In this document: one piece after another, positions 56,767 through 64,000 of the stretch
Layout of the letters: every line of letters begins with the position of its first letter
Numbering within the stretch: the stretch's first letter is position 1
Assembly (NCBI RefSeq): GCF_020567425.1
Contig: NZ_JAJCVJ010000002.1
Coordinates: forward strand, 1,343,068 to 1,407,067
Origin: Salinirubrum litoreum
GTDB taxonomy: Archaea; Halobacteriota; Halobacteria; Halobacteriales; Haloferacaceae
Length of the DNA: 64,000 bases
Direction: 5' to 3'
Notes under the pieces: model-generated
Databases searched by the model: none
What the model saw: the letters and a program-made list of their open reading frames with translations, nothing else
What the model was told of the DNA's origin: nothing
Made by a program: the position numbers and the translations under genes

Positions 56767-57573
56767 TCACCCGACGAGACCGAAGACGAGCGCCACCGCA
56801 CCGAGCACCCCGGCGACCGCGCCGGCGACGATCCGGACCGTCGCCAGCGACCGATCCTCGACCAACTCGGCTTCGGACTTGTCGGAGATGAGAAACAGTG
56901 GCTCCTCGCCGGCCGCGTCGGTGGGAAGCTTCTGGATCAGCATATTCCGGACGTTGCCACCCCAGACGTGTTCGTCTTCGGGCTTCTTCTGGACCGTCCC
57001 GTAGACGTACACCTGCTCGCCCGGTCGCACGAGTCGCTGGGTGTACCGCCGGTCGCCCTCCTGTGTCCCCCAGTCGAGTGCCGCGATCAGCGGGCGATCC
57101 GGCTGACCGGGTGTGTCGGCACGGGCGATGAACGCCTGGACGTGATCGGGTTGTGGGTCCGTGCTCCCGACTTCGATGGTCTGCCGGTCGCTCCAGTCGA
57201 TCTCCAGTGTCGCGCCTTGGGGCCGGACGAGCACCTCGCCGGAGTCGTCCTCGACGAGGAACGGGACGCCGTCGACACCCTCGCCTTTCGACCACCAGCG
57301 CCCGCCGTCGTCGTCTTCGTCCCACTCTTCGACCTCCCACTCGGCGACGAGGCAGTCCTCGCCGGTGAACGGGGCAGGTGCGGTGCCGTGTTCCTCGGTC
57401 GGTTTGGCGGTGCCCGTGATCTCCGCGGGACCTTCGGTGAGTGTCGAGATTTGGCTGGTGGCCGTCGACTCCATGACCTCGCGCTGTCGTTTGCGAGTCC
57501 GACCGGTGTAGAGGAGCCACGCGCCGAGTACCGAGAGGAGGAGACCGGCGACGAGGAAGACGGGGTTAACCAT
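56767..57573 (-). CDS. GIDE-domain membrane protein
   Basis: A 268-residue protein with an N-terminal membrane helix (PVFLVAGLLLSVLGAWLLYT) and a C-terminal one (TVRIVAGAVAGVLGAVALVF). Between them, the beta-rich domain (AEITGTAKPTEEHGTAPAPF, then TGEDCLVAEWEVEEW, PFLVEDDSGEVLVRPQGATL, VRPGEQVYVYGTVQKK) is the GIDE fold known from mitochondrial E3 ligase MUL1, here without the RING finger. In prokaryotes the function is unknown. Its start overlaps the PIN gene end by eight bases. Confidence 0.8.
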   Translation of the reverse strand: MVNPVFLVAGLLLSVLGAWLLYTGRTRKRQREVMESTATSQISTLTEGPAEITGTAKPTEEHGTAPAPFTGEDCLVAEWEVEEWDEDDDGGRWWSKGEGVDGVPFLVEDDSGEVLVRPQGATLEIDWSDRQTIEVGSTDPQPDHVQAFIARADTPGQPDRPLIAALDWGTQEGDRRYTQRLVRPGEQVYVYGTVQKKPEDEHVWGGNVRNMLIQKLPTDAAGEEPLFLISDKSEAELVEDRSLATVRIVAGAVAGVLGAVALVFGLVG

Positions 57574-58105
57574 CGTTCTCTACCCCCGATGGTTCCGTGT
57601 CATCCGACCCTGCCGCCAACTTGAACAGTCGCCGAGCGTACCGATAGATCGGCGCACCGAGCCAGTCGCGTTCGTCTGCGATTGTCTGTAGTGCGGCTCT
57701 CGCTTGGGCCTCTGTAAGAACGCTCCTTCGTACCGACGCTCGAAGCAAAATCGGCGAGAGTGCGACATCGGCATCTACGAGCGCTTGCAACTCCGGCAGT
57801 GCTCGGAAGTCATCTGTAACGAGAAAGGTTGCTCCGTGATTTCGGACTGCCGCAACACAACTCGCTTCACCTGCGTCGATTCGACTCGTTACGAGCGACT
57901 CGTCGGTACTGTCGACGACCGTCATCTCGGACACCACATCGAGCGCGACAGCCGCCGCCCGACCGTGTCTGTCGTCGTACTCAGCTGTCTCTTCTAACTC
58001 TGTGACTATCGTCTTCGTCGTTCCGAGGTCGAACTCGCGGGCGATTGGATGGAGAACGTCGCCGACACCCAACGAGACGAACGCACTCGTGTCTACGACG
58101 ATCAT
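57566..58105 (-). CDS. PIN-domain protein (probable VapC-like toxin)
   Basis: A 179-residue protein (MIVVDTSAFVSLGVGDVLHP). The PIN metal-binding acids are Asp5 in VVDTSAFVSL, Glu in IDAGEASCVAA, and Asp in ATFLVTDDFRALPELQAL. A longer C-terminal helical part than usual VapC (about 130) follows (RRSVLTEAQARAALQTIA and on). It directly follows a ribbon-helix-helix gene (stop TAG 58106-58108, ATG 58105-58103), so it is the toxin partner of a TA pair. The RNA target is unknown. Confidence 0.83.
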   Translation of the reverse strand: MIVVDTSAFVSLGVGDVLHPIAREFDLGTTKTIVTELEETAEYDDRHGRAAAVALDVVSEMTVVDSTDESLVTSRIDAGEASCVAAVRNHGATFLVTDDFRALPELQALVDADVALSPILLRASVRRSVLTEAQARAALQTIADERDWLGAPIYRYARRLFKLAAGSDDTEPSGVENDG

Positions 58106-58408
58106 CTACTGATCGGCGAGTTCGTCGGCCAGTCGCTCCCCCTCGTCGAGTAGCTCCTTCGAGGCGCGGACCGACTCGGCGTCTTGCCGACCGATTATCG
58201 CAACGAGTGCGTCGAAGCCAATCGTTCCGTCGAGGTAGAGTTCGACTACAGACTCTCGGAACTGTTCGTCGGACTCCTTCTCGTCGAGATACTGCTGGAG
58301 TGCTTCGGTCAGGATCTCGGTTCGGTTCTTGTGTGTCACCTCGGCGGCGATGTCAGCCTGTTCGACCAGCTTCTCGGGTAATCGGAAGTTGACTCGTTTG
58401 CTACTCAT
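58106..58408 (-). CDS. Ribbon-helix-helix antitoxin
   Basis: A 100-residue protein (MSSKRVNFRLPEKLVEQADI). The RHH strand VNFRLPEKLVEQADIAAEV and HKNRTEILTEALQQYLDEKE form the DNA-binding part, and the second half (VVELYLDGTIGFDALVAIIG) likely wraps the PIN partner. Antitoxins of this type repress their own promoter. A clear operator lies at the start (see the site at 58409-58432). Confidence 0.85.
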   Translation of the reverse strand: MSSKRVNFRLPEKLVEQADIAAEVTHKNRTEILTEALQQYLDEKESDEQFRESVVELYLDGTIGFDALVAIIGRQDAESVRASKELLDEGERLADELADQ

Positions 58409-58440
58409 TTGTACATACGTCGTACATACAAAGGTAAAAG
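58409..58440 (-). promoter_or_regulatory. Antitoxin operator overlapping the start site
   Basis: GTACATAC occurs at 58411-58418 and again at 58422-58429, 11 bp apart (one helical turn); each half is part of a wider near-palindrome TTGTACATACGTCGTACATA. On the coding strand a TATA-like CTTTTACC sits immediately upstream (58433-58440) and ATG 58408 immediately downstream. Binding of the RHH protein would therefore cover the transcription start. Confidence 0.7.
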
Positions 58441-58482
58441 TTTGGCGCCGGCTCGCTCACGACCGGCGCGTGTCGCTACCGA

Positions 58483-58704
58483 CTACTCCCCCTCGTCCTG
58501 CAGTCGCTCACCGAGCACGTAGCCGAATCCGAGAAACCCGGTCATCGCCAGAGCGATGAACACGAACACGGGATCGATCAGCGTGCCGAGGCCGGCCCGT
58601 TCGGCGGCGATCAGGTACAGCCACGCGAGTCCGCCGAGGAGGACAACGACGAACGCGCCGACCACGAGTTGTAGTCTGTCGGAGACTATCGTATCTCGGA
58701 ACAC
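58483..58704 (-). CDS. Small two-helix membrane protein
   Basis: A 73-residue protein (MFRDTIVSDRLQLVVGAFVV) with membrane segments at about 12-30 and 44-64, and an acidic tail (GERLQDEGE). It lies 30 bp beyond the stop of the TrpD-like gene in the same direction. Function unknown. Confidence 0.62.
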   Translation of the reverse strand: MFRDTIVSDRLQLVVGAFVVVLLGGLAWLYLIAAERAGLGTLIDPVFVFIALAMTGFLGFGYVLGERLQDEGE

Positions 58705-58734
58705 ACCGCCCGAGAATAACTGTTCTGTGCCGGG

Positions 58735-59805
58735 TCAGAACGCCTGCAGGTCTTCGAGCACTGCCTCTGCCGACCCGTCTGCGATGACGGCCCGCGCCTC
58801 CGCCAGTCCGGCGTCCAGCGTCTCGACGTCCTCGCGCGCGTACATCCGGACAGCGGCGTTCAGCGCGATGGCGTCCGCGAAGGCGTCCTCGCGGTCGCCG
58901 GCGAGCACCTCCCGCGTGATCGTCGCGGAGTCGCCGGCCACGTCGTCGGGATTCACTTCGAGGTCCTCGGTCTCCATGTCCATGCCGTACTCGGCGGTCT
59001 CGATCTCGAAGTCGTCCAACTCGCTTCCCTCGCTCCACTCGGCGACCTTCGTGTAGCCGGGCCGGATGTCGTCGTACCCCTCCATCCCCTGGAACATGAC
59101 CACGCGGGAGACGTCAAGTCGCTCCGAACCGCGGAACGTGTCGATCATCTTCTTGGCAAAGGCGAGGTGGTAGAACGAGCCGAGGTGGACGTCGGTGTTC
59201 GCCGGGTTGGCGATGGTCTCGATGGTGTTGACGAACGTCCGGACGCCCATCTGATCGCGCCGCTCCCACAGGTCGTGGATCGCGGGGTTGAACGCCGGCT
59301 GGTAGTAGAAGCCGAAGCCGGTCTCGTCGACCATGTCCGCCGACTCGCTCGGCTGGAGTTCCGTCCGGACCCCGAGGTCGTCGAGGACGTGTTTGTAGGC
59401 GTCCTGCTTCTGGGTCGGCACGCGGTCGCCGGAGTGGGCGACGACCGGCGTCCCGGCGGCGGCCGCGACGATACCGGCCGCAGGCCCCAGAATCGCCGTC
59501 TCGCCCTTCCCGTCGTAGTTCGCGCCGCAGTCCACGGGGTCGGCGTCCGGTTCTGCGTACTCGACGCGTTCACACATCACGTCGGCGTACGCCGACAGTT
59601 CCTCGGGGACGTTGTGCTTCCACCGGTTCGCCAGCCAGAAGGCACCGAGCGTCGTCGGGTCCGGTTCGCCCGCGAGGATGCGCTCGAAGGCTTCGGTCGC
59701 CTGCGCGCGGGTCATGTCCTCGGCGGACTTGGTGCCGGAGCCGACGACCTCCGTCATCAACCGCTTCAGGGGCCACTCACCGAACTGTTGGGTCGCTTCT
59801 GCCAT
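58735..59805 (-). CDS. Anthranilate phosphoribosyltransferase-like protein (TrpD2 type)
   Basis: A 356-residue protein (MAEATQQFGEWPLKRLMTEV). It has the TrpD fold: a helical N-terminal domain (TEAFERILAGEPDPTTLGAF), then a nucleotide/PRPP domain. The motif GANYDGKGET replaces the usual GTGGDG..T loop, and VAHSGDRVPTQ stands where TrpD has VAKHGN. FNPAIHDLWERRDQMGVRTF and NTIETIANPAN follow. The changes at the anthranilate and PRPP sites suggest a paralog with another substrate, as in YbiB/TrpD2 proteins. No trp genes are adjacent. Confidence 0.82.
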   Translation of the reverse strand: MAEATQQFGEWPLKRLMTEVVGSGTKSAEDMTRAQATEAFERILAGEPDPTTLGAFWLANRWKHNVPEELSAYADVMCERVEYAEPDADPVDCGANYDGKGETAILGPAAGIVAAAAGTPVVAHSGDRVPTQKQDAYKHVLDDLGVRTELQPSESADMVDETGFGFYYQPAFNPAIHDLWERRDQMGVRTFVNTIETIANPANTDVHLGSFYHLAFAKKMIDTFRGSERLDVSRVVMFQGMEGYDDIRPGYTKVAEWSEGSELDDFEIETAEYGMDMETEDLEVNPDDVAGDSATITREVLAGDREDAFADAIALNAAVRMYAREDVETLDAGLAEARAVIADGSAEAVLEDLQAF

Positions 59806-59940
59806 GTGTGAGACGTGGGACGCGGTGAGGAAAAACGTCCCGCTATCGGAGGACAGGATCCGGCGTGTGTTCCATCGGGAGGGTCCGTTCCCGCGTGGCC
59901 GCCGAAACGTTCATCGCCCGGAGCGTCACACCACAGACAC

Positions 59941-60723
59941 GTGTCCTCTCCGCTCGCCACCTCCCGCACCAGCACGCCGTCCCGCGTCGAGACGCTCCCG
60001 TACTTCCTCGCGGTCGGCGCGGCCATCTTCCTCGGTATCCACTTCGTGGTTCCGTGGCTGGTCGCCCAGGGTGTCCCGCTCCTGTTCGCCTTCTCCGGCG
60101 CGCTCTTTCTGCCGATCCTCGCCGGCCTGCTCGTCGCACTCGGGGCCTACCGACGCGCCGGCGGTCGCTGGCGACGCGCGGCACTCGTCGCCCGATTCCG
60201 TCTCGCCCGGCCGAGTCGCCGCGAGTGGCTGATCTTCGTCGGGGCGGCGGTCGGCGTGCTCCTGCTCGAAGGTCTGCTCGAACCGGTCGCGGGGGTGCTG
60301 GTCGCGACGCTCCCGCTTCCCGTCCCGCCGGTGCTGCCGGCGCTGTTCGACCCGCGCGTGAGCCTCGCGGTCCCACCGACCGAGTTCATGGGCGTCACGC
60401 TGGCGGGTGCCTGGTGGGTCGTCGCGGTCTGGACGGTGGCGTTCGTGATCAACGTCGGCGGCGAGGAACTGCTCTGGCGGGGCTACCTCCTGCCGCGACA
60501 GGAGGCCGTCTTCGGTCGGTGGGCGTGGCTCGTCAACGGCCTGCTGTGGGTCGTCGCGGTCCACGCGTTCATGTGGTGGACCCTCGTCGGACTGCTGCCG
60601 ACCGGCCTGGTGACGCCGTATCTCGTCCAGCGGTACGAGTCGACGTGGGCCGGGATCGTCGTCCACGGCCTCGGCAACGCGCTGTGGTTGGGACTGCTGG
60701 TCGTCGGTGTCGTGGGTGGGTGA
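59941..60723 (+). CDS. CPBP family intramembrane metalloprotease (second)
   Basis: A 260-residue membrane protein from GTG 59941 (MSSPLATSRTSTPSRVETLP). About 7-8 hydrophobic segments. The CPBP motif EELLWRGYLLPRQE (EE and Arg, near 179-192), then VHAFMWWTLVGLLPTG (His) and IVVHGLGNALW (His) make a complete site. It shares motifs but little else with the CPBP gene at 6227. Substrate unknown. Confidence 0.86.
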   Translation: MSSPLATSRTSTPSRVETLPYFLAVGAAIFLGIHFVVPWLVAQGVPLLFAFSGALFLPILAGLLVALGAYRRAGGRWRRAALVARFRLARPSRREWLIFVGAAVGVLLLEGLLEPVAGVLVATLPLPVPPVLPALFDPRVSLAVPPTEFMGVTLAGAWWVVAVWTVAFVINVGGEELLWRGYLLPRQEAVFGRWAWLVNGLLWVVAVHAFMWWTLVGLLPTGLVTPYLVQRYESTWAGIVVHGLGNALWLGLLVVGVVGG

Positions 60724-60825
60724 GTGTCGGTCGGCGAGGTGTCGGTGTTCCGCGTGGACACCGATCGACCCGGCTCCCGGTGTCCCGAGTGAGTACGGCG
60801 AGAGACGTGTCCCGCCGACTCCCGC

Positions 60826-63003
60826 TCAGAAGGTGAGTCGCTCGCCGAGTCGGCGCGTGAGCGACGGCCGTGTAGACTCGTGGGGGTAGACGGTGACCGT
60901 CGTACACCCCGGCGTCGGGAAGGCCGGGCGGTCGTCCAACAGCGCGTCGAAGGGGCCGGTAGCCGTACCACGGCGCACCAGGAGGTCCGGACGGGGCGGT
61001 CGGCCGCCGTCGGTCCGGATCGACTCGGACTCCACCGGCACGTCGAGCATCGCCGACAGTTCGGCCTGATACTCGTCGATCGTGCGCCGGCGCTGGTCGG
61101 AACTGTCGCCGCCGACCGGGTGCCACAGCGAGATCGTGCCGTCGTTCGCGGCGGCGACGGCCTCGGCGACGGTCACCGCGAGCGGCGGGTAGGGCGCGTT
61201 CACCCCGGAGAGGGCGACGCTGGTCGGGGCCTCGTAGCCGAGGTTGTCGACGAGGAGCACGTCACACGGGGCGTGTCGGACGACCCAGTCCACGGGGTCG
61301 CCGACGAGCCGCGACCGGAGGCGCAGCGGTTCGTGTTCGGCGACGACGGTGTCGACGCCGCGCTCGTCGGCGAAGTTGACGACCGCGTGTTTCGTGTCGT
61401 GGCTCACGACCTCGTCGCCCTCGATATCGACACCCAAGTCCGTCGAGAGCGCCGTCATCCGGGACTCGAAGGAGACGTCCGCCGACGACTGGACCGTCGC
61501 GTCCGCCGTGAGCGGTGCCTGGTCGGGAATCTCGTCGAACCGGACGGCGACCACGCGGCCGCCGTCACCCCGGACGAGGTCGGCCGCCAGCGAGACGAGT
61601 GCGCGCTCGCGTCCCTCGTCGACGTCCTTCGTGAACGCGACGAGCACCTCGCGCGTCGCCGTGTCGATCGTCGACTCGACGTCGGTCAACGCGTCACGGC
61701 CGACCTGCCGGCGGATGGCGTCCGTGGCCGCCCCCTCGCGGTCGACCCGCGGGCGGACGTAGCCGAGGTACCAGACGACGCTCCCGACGACGATGAGTAC
61801 AGCGCCGGCGAGCGCGACGGTCCCCATCTGTGTGAGGAGCAGGACGCCGGTCACAACCCCGAAGATCTGGACGTACGGGTACAGCGGGGAGCGGAAGGCC
61901 GGGTCGTACTCGGTGCTCCCCTCACGGAAGGCGACGACGGCGACGTTGATCAGCGCGAACACCATGATCTGGAACGCGCTGGCGAGTTTGGCGATCTCCA
62001 GGATCGGGACGAACGCGATGAGCACGAGGAGCACCGCGCCCGTGAGCGTGATCGAGGCGGTAGGCGTCCCGAACCGGTCGCTGATCGTCGACAGCGACGG
62101 CGGGGCGAGTTTGTCGCGGCTCATCGCGAAGGGGTACCGGGACGACGAGAGGATACCCGCGTTCGCCGTCGAGATCAGTGCGAGAATCGCCGCGAGGATC
62201 ACTGCGATCACGCCGAGTTGTCCGAGCGTCGCCTCGGCGGCGACGGCCACCGGCGTCAGCGACCCGGCGACGCTCCCCGGGTCGGTGACACCGACGAGCA
62301 CCGCCACGATCCCCACGTACAGCAGCGTCGTGAAGACCAGCGAGCCGAGGATGCCGAGCGGGATGTTCCGGTCGGGGTTCTCGACCTCCTCGGCGACGCT
62401 GGCGACCTTGGTGACGCCGGCGTAGGAGACGAACACCAGGCCGGTCGCCGCCAGCAGACCGCCGACGCCCGAGTCGAAGAAGCCGGCGTAGTTGCCCGAC
62501 TGCACGCTCGGTGCGCTCCCGGCGGCGAACCAGCCGAGCGCCGCCAGCATCACGACGACGATGGCCAACTGGAGCCGCCCCGTCTGTTTCGCCCCGACGA
62601 GGTTCACCAGGATCAGCACCGCGGCCAGGCCGAGCGCGACCGGCTGTAACGGGAGGTCGAACAGTAAGAGGAGATACGGCACACCGCCGACGAGCGCGAG
62701 TGCGCCCTTGAACGACAGCGAGAACCACGTCCCGACACCCGCGATCGTCCCGAGGAGCGGGCCCATCGCACGCTCGATGTAGATGTACGTCCCGCCGGCC
62801 TCCGGCATCGCGGTCGCCATCTCGGACTTCGACAGCGCCGCCGGGACGACGAGTAGCCCGGCGAGCAGGTACGCGAGGATCACCGCGGGTCCGGCGATCT
62901 CGAGTGCGAGCGCCGGGAGGATGAAGATACCACTCCCGATCATCGCCCCGATACTGATCGCCAGGACCGACGGGAGTCCGAGGTCGCGCTGGAGCTCCTT
63001 CAT
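60826..63003 (-). CDS. APC-family amino acid permease with Usp-type C-terminal tail
   Basis: A 725-residue protein from ATG 63003 (MKELQRDLGLPSVLAISIGA). The first 430 residues are a 12-helix APC permease: IGAMIGSGIFILPALALEIA is the substrate loop, then MPEAGGTYIYIERAMGPLLG and SVAEEVENPDRNIPLGILGS. The remaining 290 residues are soluble: first a UspA-like domain (REVLVAFTKDVDEGRERALV...), then a second more divergent one. Haloarchaea often fuse universal stress domains to permeases, likely for ATP or signal sensing. The regulator next door is an Lrp/AsnC protein, divergent. Confidence 0.9.
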   Translation of the reverse strand: MKELQRDLGLPSVLAISIGAMIGSGIFILPALALEIAGPAVILAYLLAGLLVVPAALSKSEMATAMPEAGGTYIYIERAMGPLLGTIAGVGTWFSLSFKGALALVGGVPYLLLLFDLPLQPVALGLAAVLILVNLVGAKQTGRLQLAIVVVMLAALGWFAAGSAPSVQSGNYAGFFDSGVGGLLAATGLVFVSYAGVTKVASVAEEVENPDRNIPLGILGSLVFTTLLYVGIVAVLVGVTDPGSVAGSLTPVAVAAEATLGQLGVIAVILAAILALISTANAGILSSSRYPFAMSRDKLAPPSLSTISDRFGTPTASITLTGAVLLVLIAFVPILEIAKLASAFQIMVFALINVAVVAFREGSTEYDPAFRSPLYPYVQIFGVVTGVLLLTQMGTVALAGAVLIVVGSVVWYLGYVRPRVDREGAATDAIRRQVGRDALTDVESTIDTATREVLVAFTKDVDEGRERALVSLAADLVRGDGGRVVAVRFDEIPDQAPLTADATVQSSADVSFESRMTALSTDLGVDIEGDEVVSHDTKHAVVNFADERGVDTVVAEHEPLRLRSRLVGDPVDWVVRHAPCDVLLVDNLGYEAPTSVALSGVNAPYPPLAVTVAEAVAAANDGTISLWHPVGGDSSDQRRRTIDEYQAELSAMLDVPVESESIRTDGGRPPRPDLLVRRGTATGPFDALLDDRPAFPTPGCTTVTVYPHESTRPSLTRRLGERLTF

Positions 63004-63337
63004 CCGGTCGGAGCTCCGTCCGGGCGTCGGTCGGGCAGCCCCGCCGTGGCGGCCGCCGCCAGCACCGTGGCGTCGTTCGTGGAGTTCTGTGTCGATACGT
63101 GCGGTATCTGACCGATAGTCGTAGACATCTGTCTGTGTCCCAGTTGTCTCTCCGTTGAAGACAGTTCGGGATAAAAGGAGCGATTCCGATGACGGATCGT
63201 CAAAAGATCATGGATAATTCGACGAGCTGTCTTCACGCTCTGTGAGTGGTGCGACCCGTCCGGCGTCGTCGGTCGCCTCGCTCGAGGGGTCGCGGAAGCG
63301 GGGGTACTAAACAGACGACAGTCGAACGACTCAGGAC
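63004..63337. promoter_or_regulatory. Divergent permease / Lrp control region with AGACA half-sites
   Basis: The 334-bp gap has no gene. Half-sites of one type recur: AGACA-TC-TGTCT at 63123-63134, GAAGACAG at 63157-63164, and CTGTCTTC at 63227-63234. A TATA-like ATAAAAGG (63171-63178, reverse-strand CCTTTTAT) would drive the permease with a leader of about 150 nt. TACTAAAC near 63305-63312 would serve the regulator. The sites fit an Lrp-type dimer or octamer. Confidence 0.5.
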
Positions 63338-63823
63338 ATGAGAGACGGCGAACTGGACGCGATCGACCGGTCGATCCTCTACTACCTGCAGCAGGACGCT
63401 CGTCGAACGTCGTCCAGTGACATCGCAGACCACCTCGATCTGTCTCCGAGCACCGTCCGGACACGGCTCAACAAACTCGAAGCGAGCGGTGTCATCCGGG
63501 GCTACTACGTCGACGTGGACTACGATCTGGCGGGCTATCCGCTGTACACCAAGATCATCTGTACCGCGCCGGTCACGCAGCGAGGCGACCTCGCGAGTCG
63601 GGCGCGGGAGGTCCACGGCGTCACGGCGGTCCGCGAGATCATGACCGGCAAGCGCAACGTCTACGTCAACGCCATCGGCGAGAGTCACGACGACCTCAAC
63701 CGGATCGCCGAGGAACTCGACTCGCTCGGTCTCGACATCGTCGACGAACAGATCATCAGAGACGAGTACGTCTGTCCGTATCACGGCTTCCTCGACGACG
63801 CGGCGACGGACACGCCGGACTGA
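63338..63823 (+). CDS. Lrp/AsnC family transcriptional regulator
   Basis: A 161-residue regulator (MRDGELDAIDRSILYYLQQD). The N-terminal wHTH (1-60) has SSSDIADHLDLSPSTVRTRL and NKLEASGVIRGYYVDVDYDL. The RAM ligand domain follows (LYTKIICTAPVTQRGDLASR, VHGVTAVREIMTGKRNVYVN). A C-terminal extension ends YVCPYHGFLDD. It probably controls the divergent APC permease, sensing an amino acid. Confidence 0.9.
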   Translation: MRDGELDAIDRSILYYLQQDARRTSSSDIADHLDLSPSTVRTRLNKLEASGVIRGYYVDVDYDLAGYPLYTKIICTAPVTQRGDLASRAREVHGVTAVREIMTGKRNVYVNAIGESHDDLNRIAEELDSLGLDIVDEQIIRDEYVCPYHGFLDDAATDTPD

Positions 63824-63865
63824 CCGCCGACTCGACCGCCAGTTCCGCCCCGGTCGCGCCGACGC

Positions 63866-63878
63866 GAGGTTTTTTCAT
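63866..63878 (+). terminator. Oligo-T terminator after the Lrp gene
   Basis: GAGGTTTTTTCATC with T6 at 63870-63875 lies 46 nt after the stop at 63823. It is a likely terminator for the Lrp gene, or a TATA-distal stretch for the gene at 63901. Confidence 0.4.
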
Positions 63879-63900
63879 CGTCTTCGAGAACGCTTTCGCC

Positions 63901-64000
63901 ATGGTCGGGCCGGACCTCGACACCGAGGCGGCAGGCGAGAACGTCGCGGGCGAGCGCCCCGCACCGGAGCCCACGGGCGTCACCGACGAGACGACGGTCC
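63901..64000 (+). CDS. Start of an unidentified gene, cut by the window edge
   Basis: ATG 63901 opens a frame to the end of the window (33 residues): MVGPDLDTEAAGENVAGERP, then APEPTGVTDETTV. Composition is acidic and coding-like, but the visible part is a linker-like N-terminus and tells no function. Confidence 0.5.
   Translation, partial: MVGPDLDTEAAGENVAGERPAPEPTGVTDETTV

Noticed and set aside
60880-62649. Long plus-strand frame opposite the APC permease
   Set aside because: Extreme Arg/Asp/His composition typical of an antisense frame; the reverse strand has a full permease.

Overview
The window is chromosomal DNA of a halophilic archaeon (class Halobacteria). It is very GC-rich with strong G/C third-position bias. 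Its proteins are acidic (Asp/Glu-rich) and almost all genes are haloarchaeal or archaeal types: UbaA, archaeal dUTPase, doublet histone, RPA-like SSB, MCM, Pcc1, RpoP, L37Ae, class I CCA enzyme, HalOD1 response regulator, DUF7504, DUF7093 and LWR-salt proteins. Many starts are GTG and many messages look leaderless, with TATA boxes about 25-30 nt before the start. I place it near Haloferacales-type haloarchaea but cannot name a genus.

Layout. 1-8450: mptA (cut by the window edge), small haloarchaeal proteins, an FAD oxidoreductase, a repeat-rich DUF4382 lipoprotein, ubaA, a CPBP protease, dUTPase, FxsA. 8663-11518: tRNA-Ile followed by a small-gene region (tiny membrane proteins, an AT-richer pair of membrane genes, a type IV pilin). 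11818-15116: arsC-like phosphatase, DUF3604 hydrolase, rtcA. 16029-17456: an information-processing cluster DUF2103-L37Ae-rpoP-pcc1. 17864-25675: an M48 protease, the rps12-rps7 pair, DUF7504, and mcm interrupted by a 650-residue LAGLIDADG intein. 25761-29902: an NSS transporter, then ilvA-ridA. 29930-38704: tRNA-Ser, a geranylgeranyl reductase-type flavoprotein, a YgfZ-like protein, DUF7093, mptD, azf (glucose-6-phosphate dehydrogenase), DUF309, tRNA-Arg. 38828-44198: a lipoprotein, rpaC-histone-HDAC-like cluster, cca, tRNA-Asn. 45204-50921: a GNAT protein, a Na/Ca exchanger, and two overlapping moeA genes, the second with a periplasmic-binding-like tail. 50986-58408: a response regulator, a HAD hydrolase, a secreted vWA protein, SMR transporter, a hicBA-type toxin-antitoxin pair flanked by a duplicated gene end, pterin dehydratase, a GIDE protein, and an RHH/PIN toxin-antitoxin pair. 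58483-64000: TrpD-like protein, second CPBP protease, APC permease with Usp-type tail facing an Lrp/AsnC regulator.

Functional links. MptA (first pterin step), MptD (dihydroneopterin aldolase type) and a carbinolamine dehydratase show pterin/folate metabolism scattered over the window. IlvA and RidA form an enamine-producing and enamine-clearing pair. RPA-like SSB, histone and HDAC-like hydrolase sit together, with histone and hydrolase overlapping. The two MoeA proteins are translationally coupled.

The most unusual structure is non-coding. Four intergenic gaps (A about 15218-15470, B 17521-17748, C 27361-27908, D 30083-30354) carry copies of one modular element. Each copy has a conserved 5' motif, GGGTGGGACTGAAAGGGGC, and a conserved 3' motif, GGGGGCTTTCACCGCTCG. 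In A, C and D these enclose a closing stem whose arms differ between copies but still pair, with perfect short hairpins inside (seven in C). Two copies (A, D) are followed by a second shared repeat: a GC palindrome, a conserved block of about 45 bp, and a low-complexity GCGGTGCTGTCGCGG tract. These could be a structured RNA family or a hairpin-bearing mobile element.
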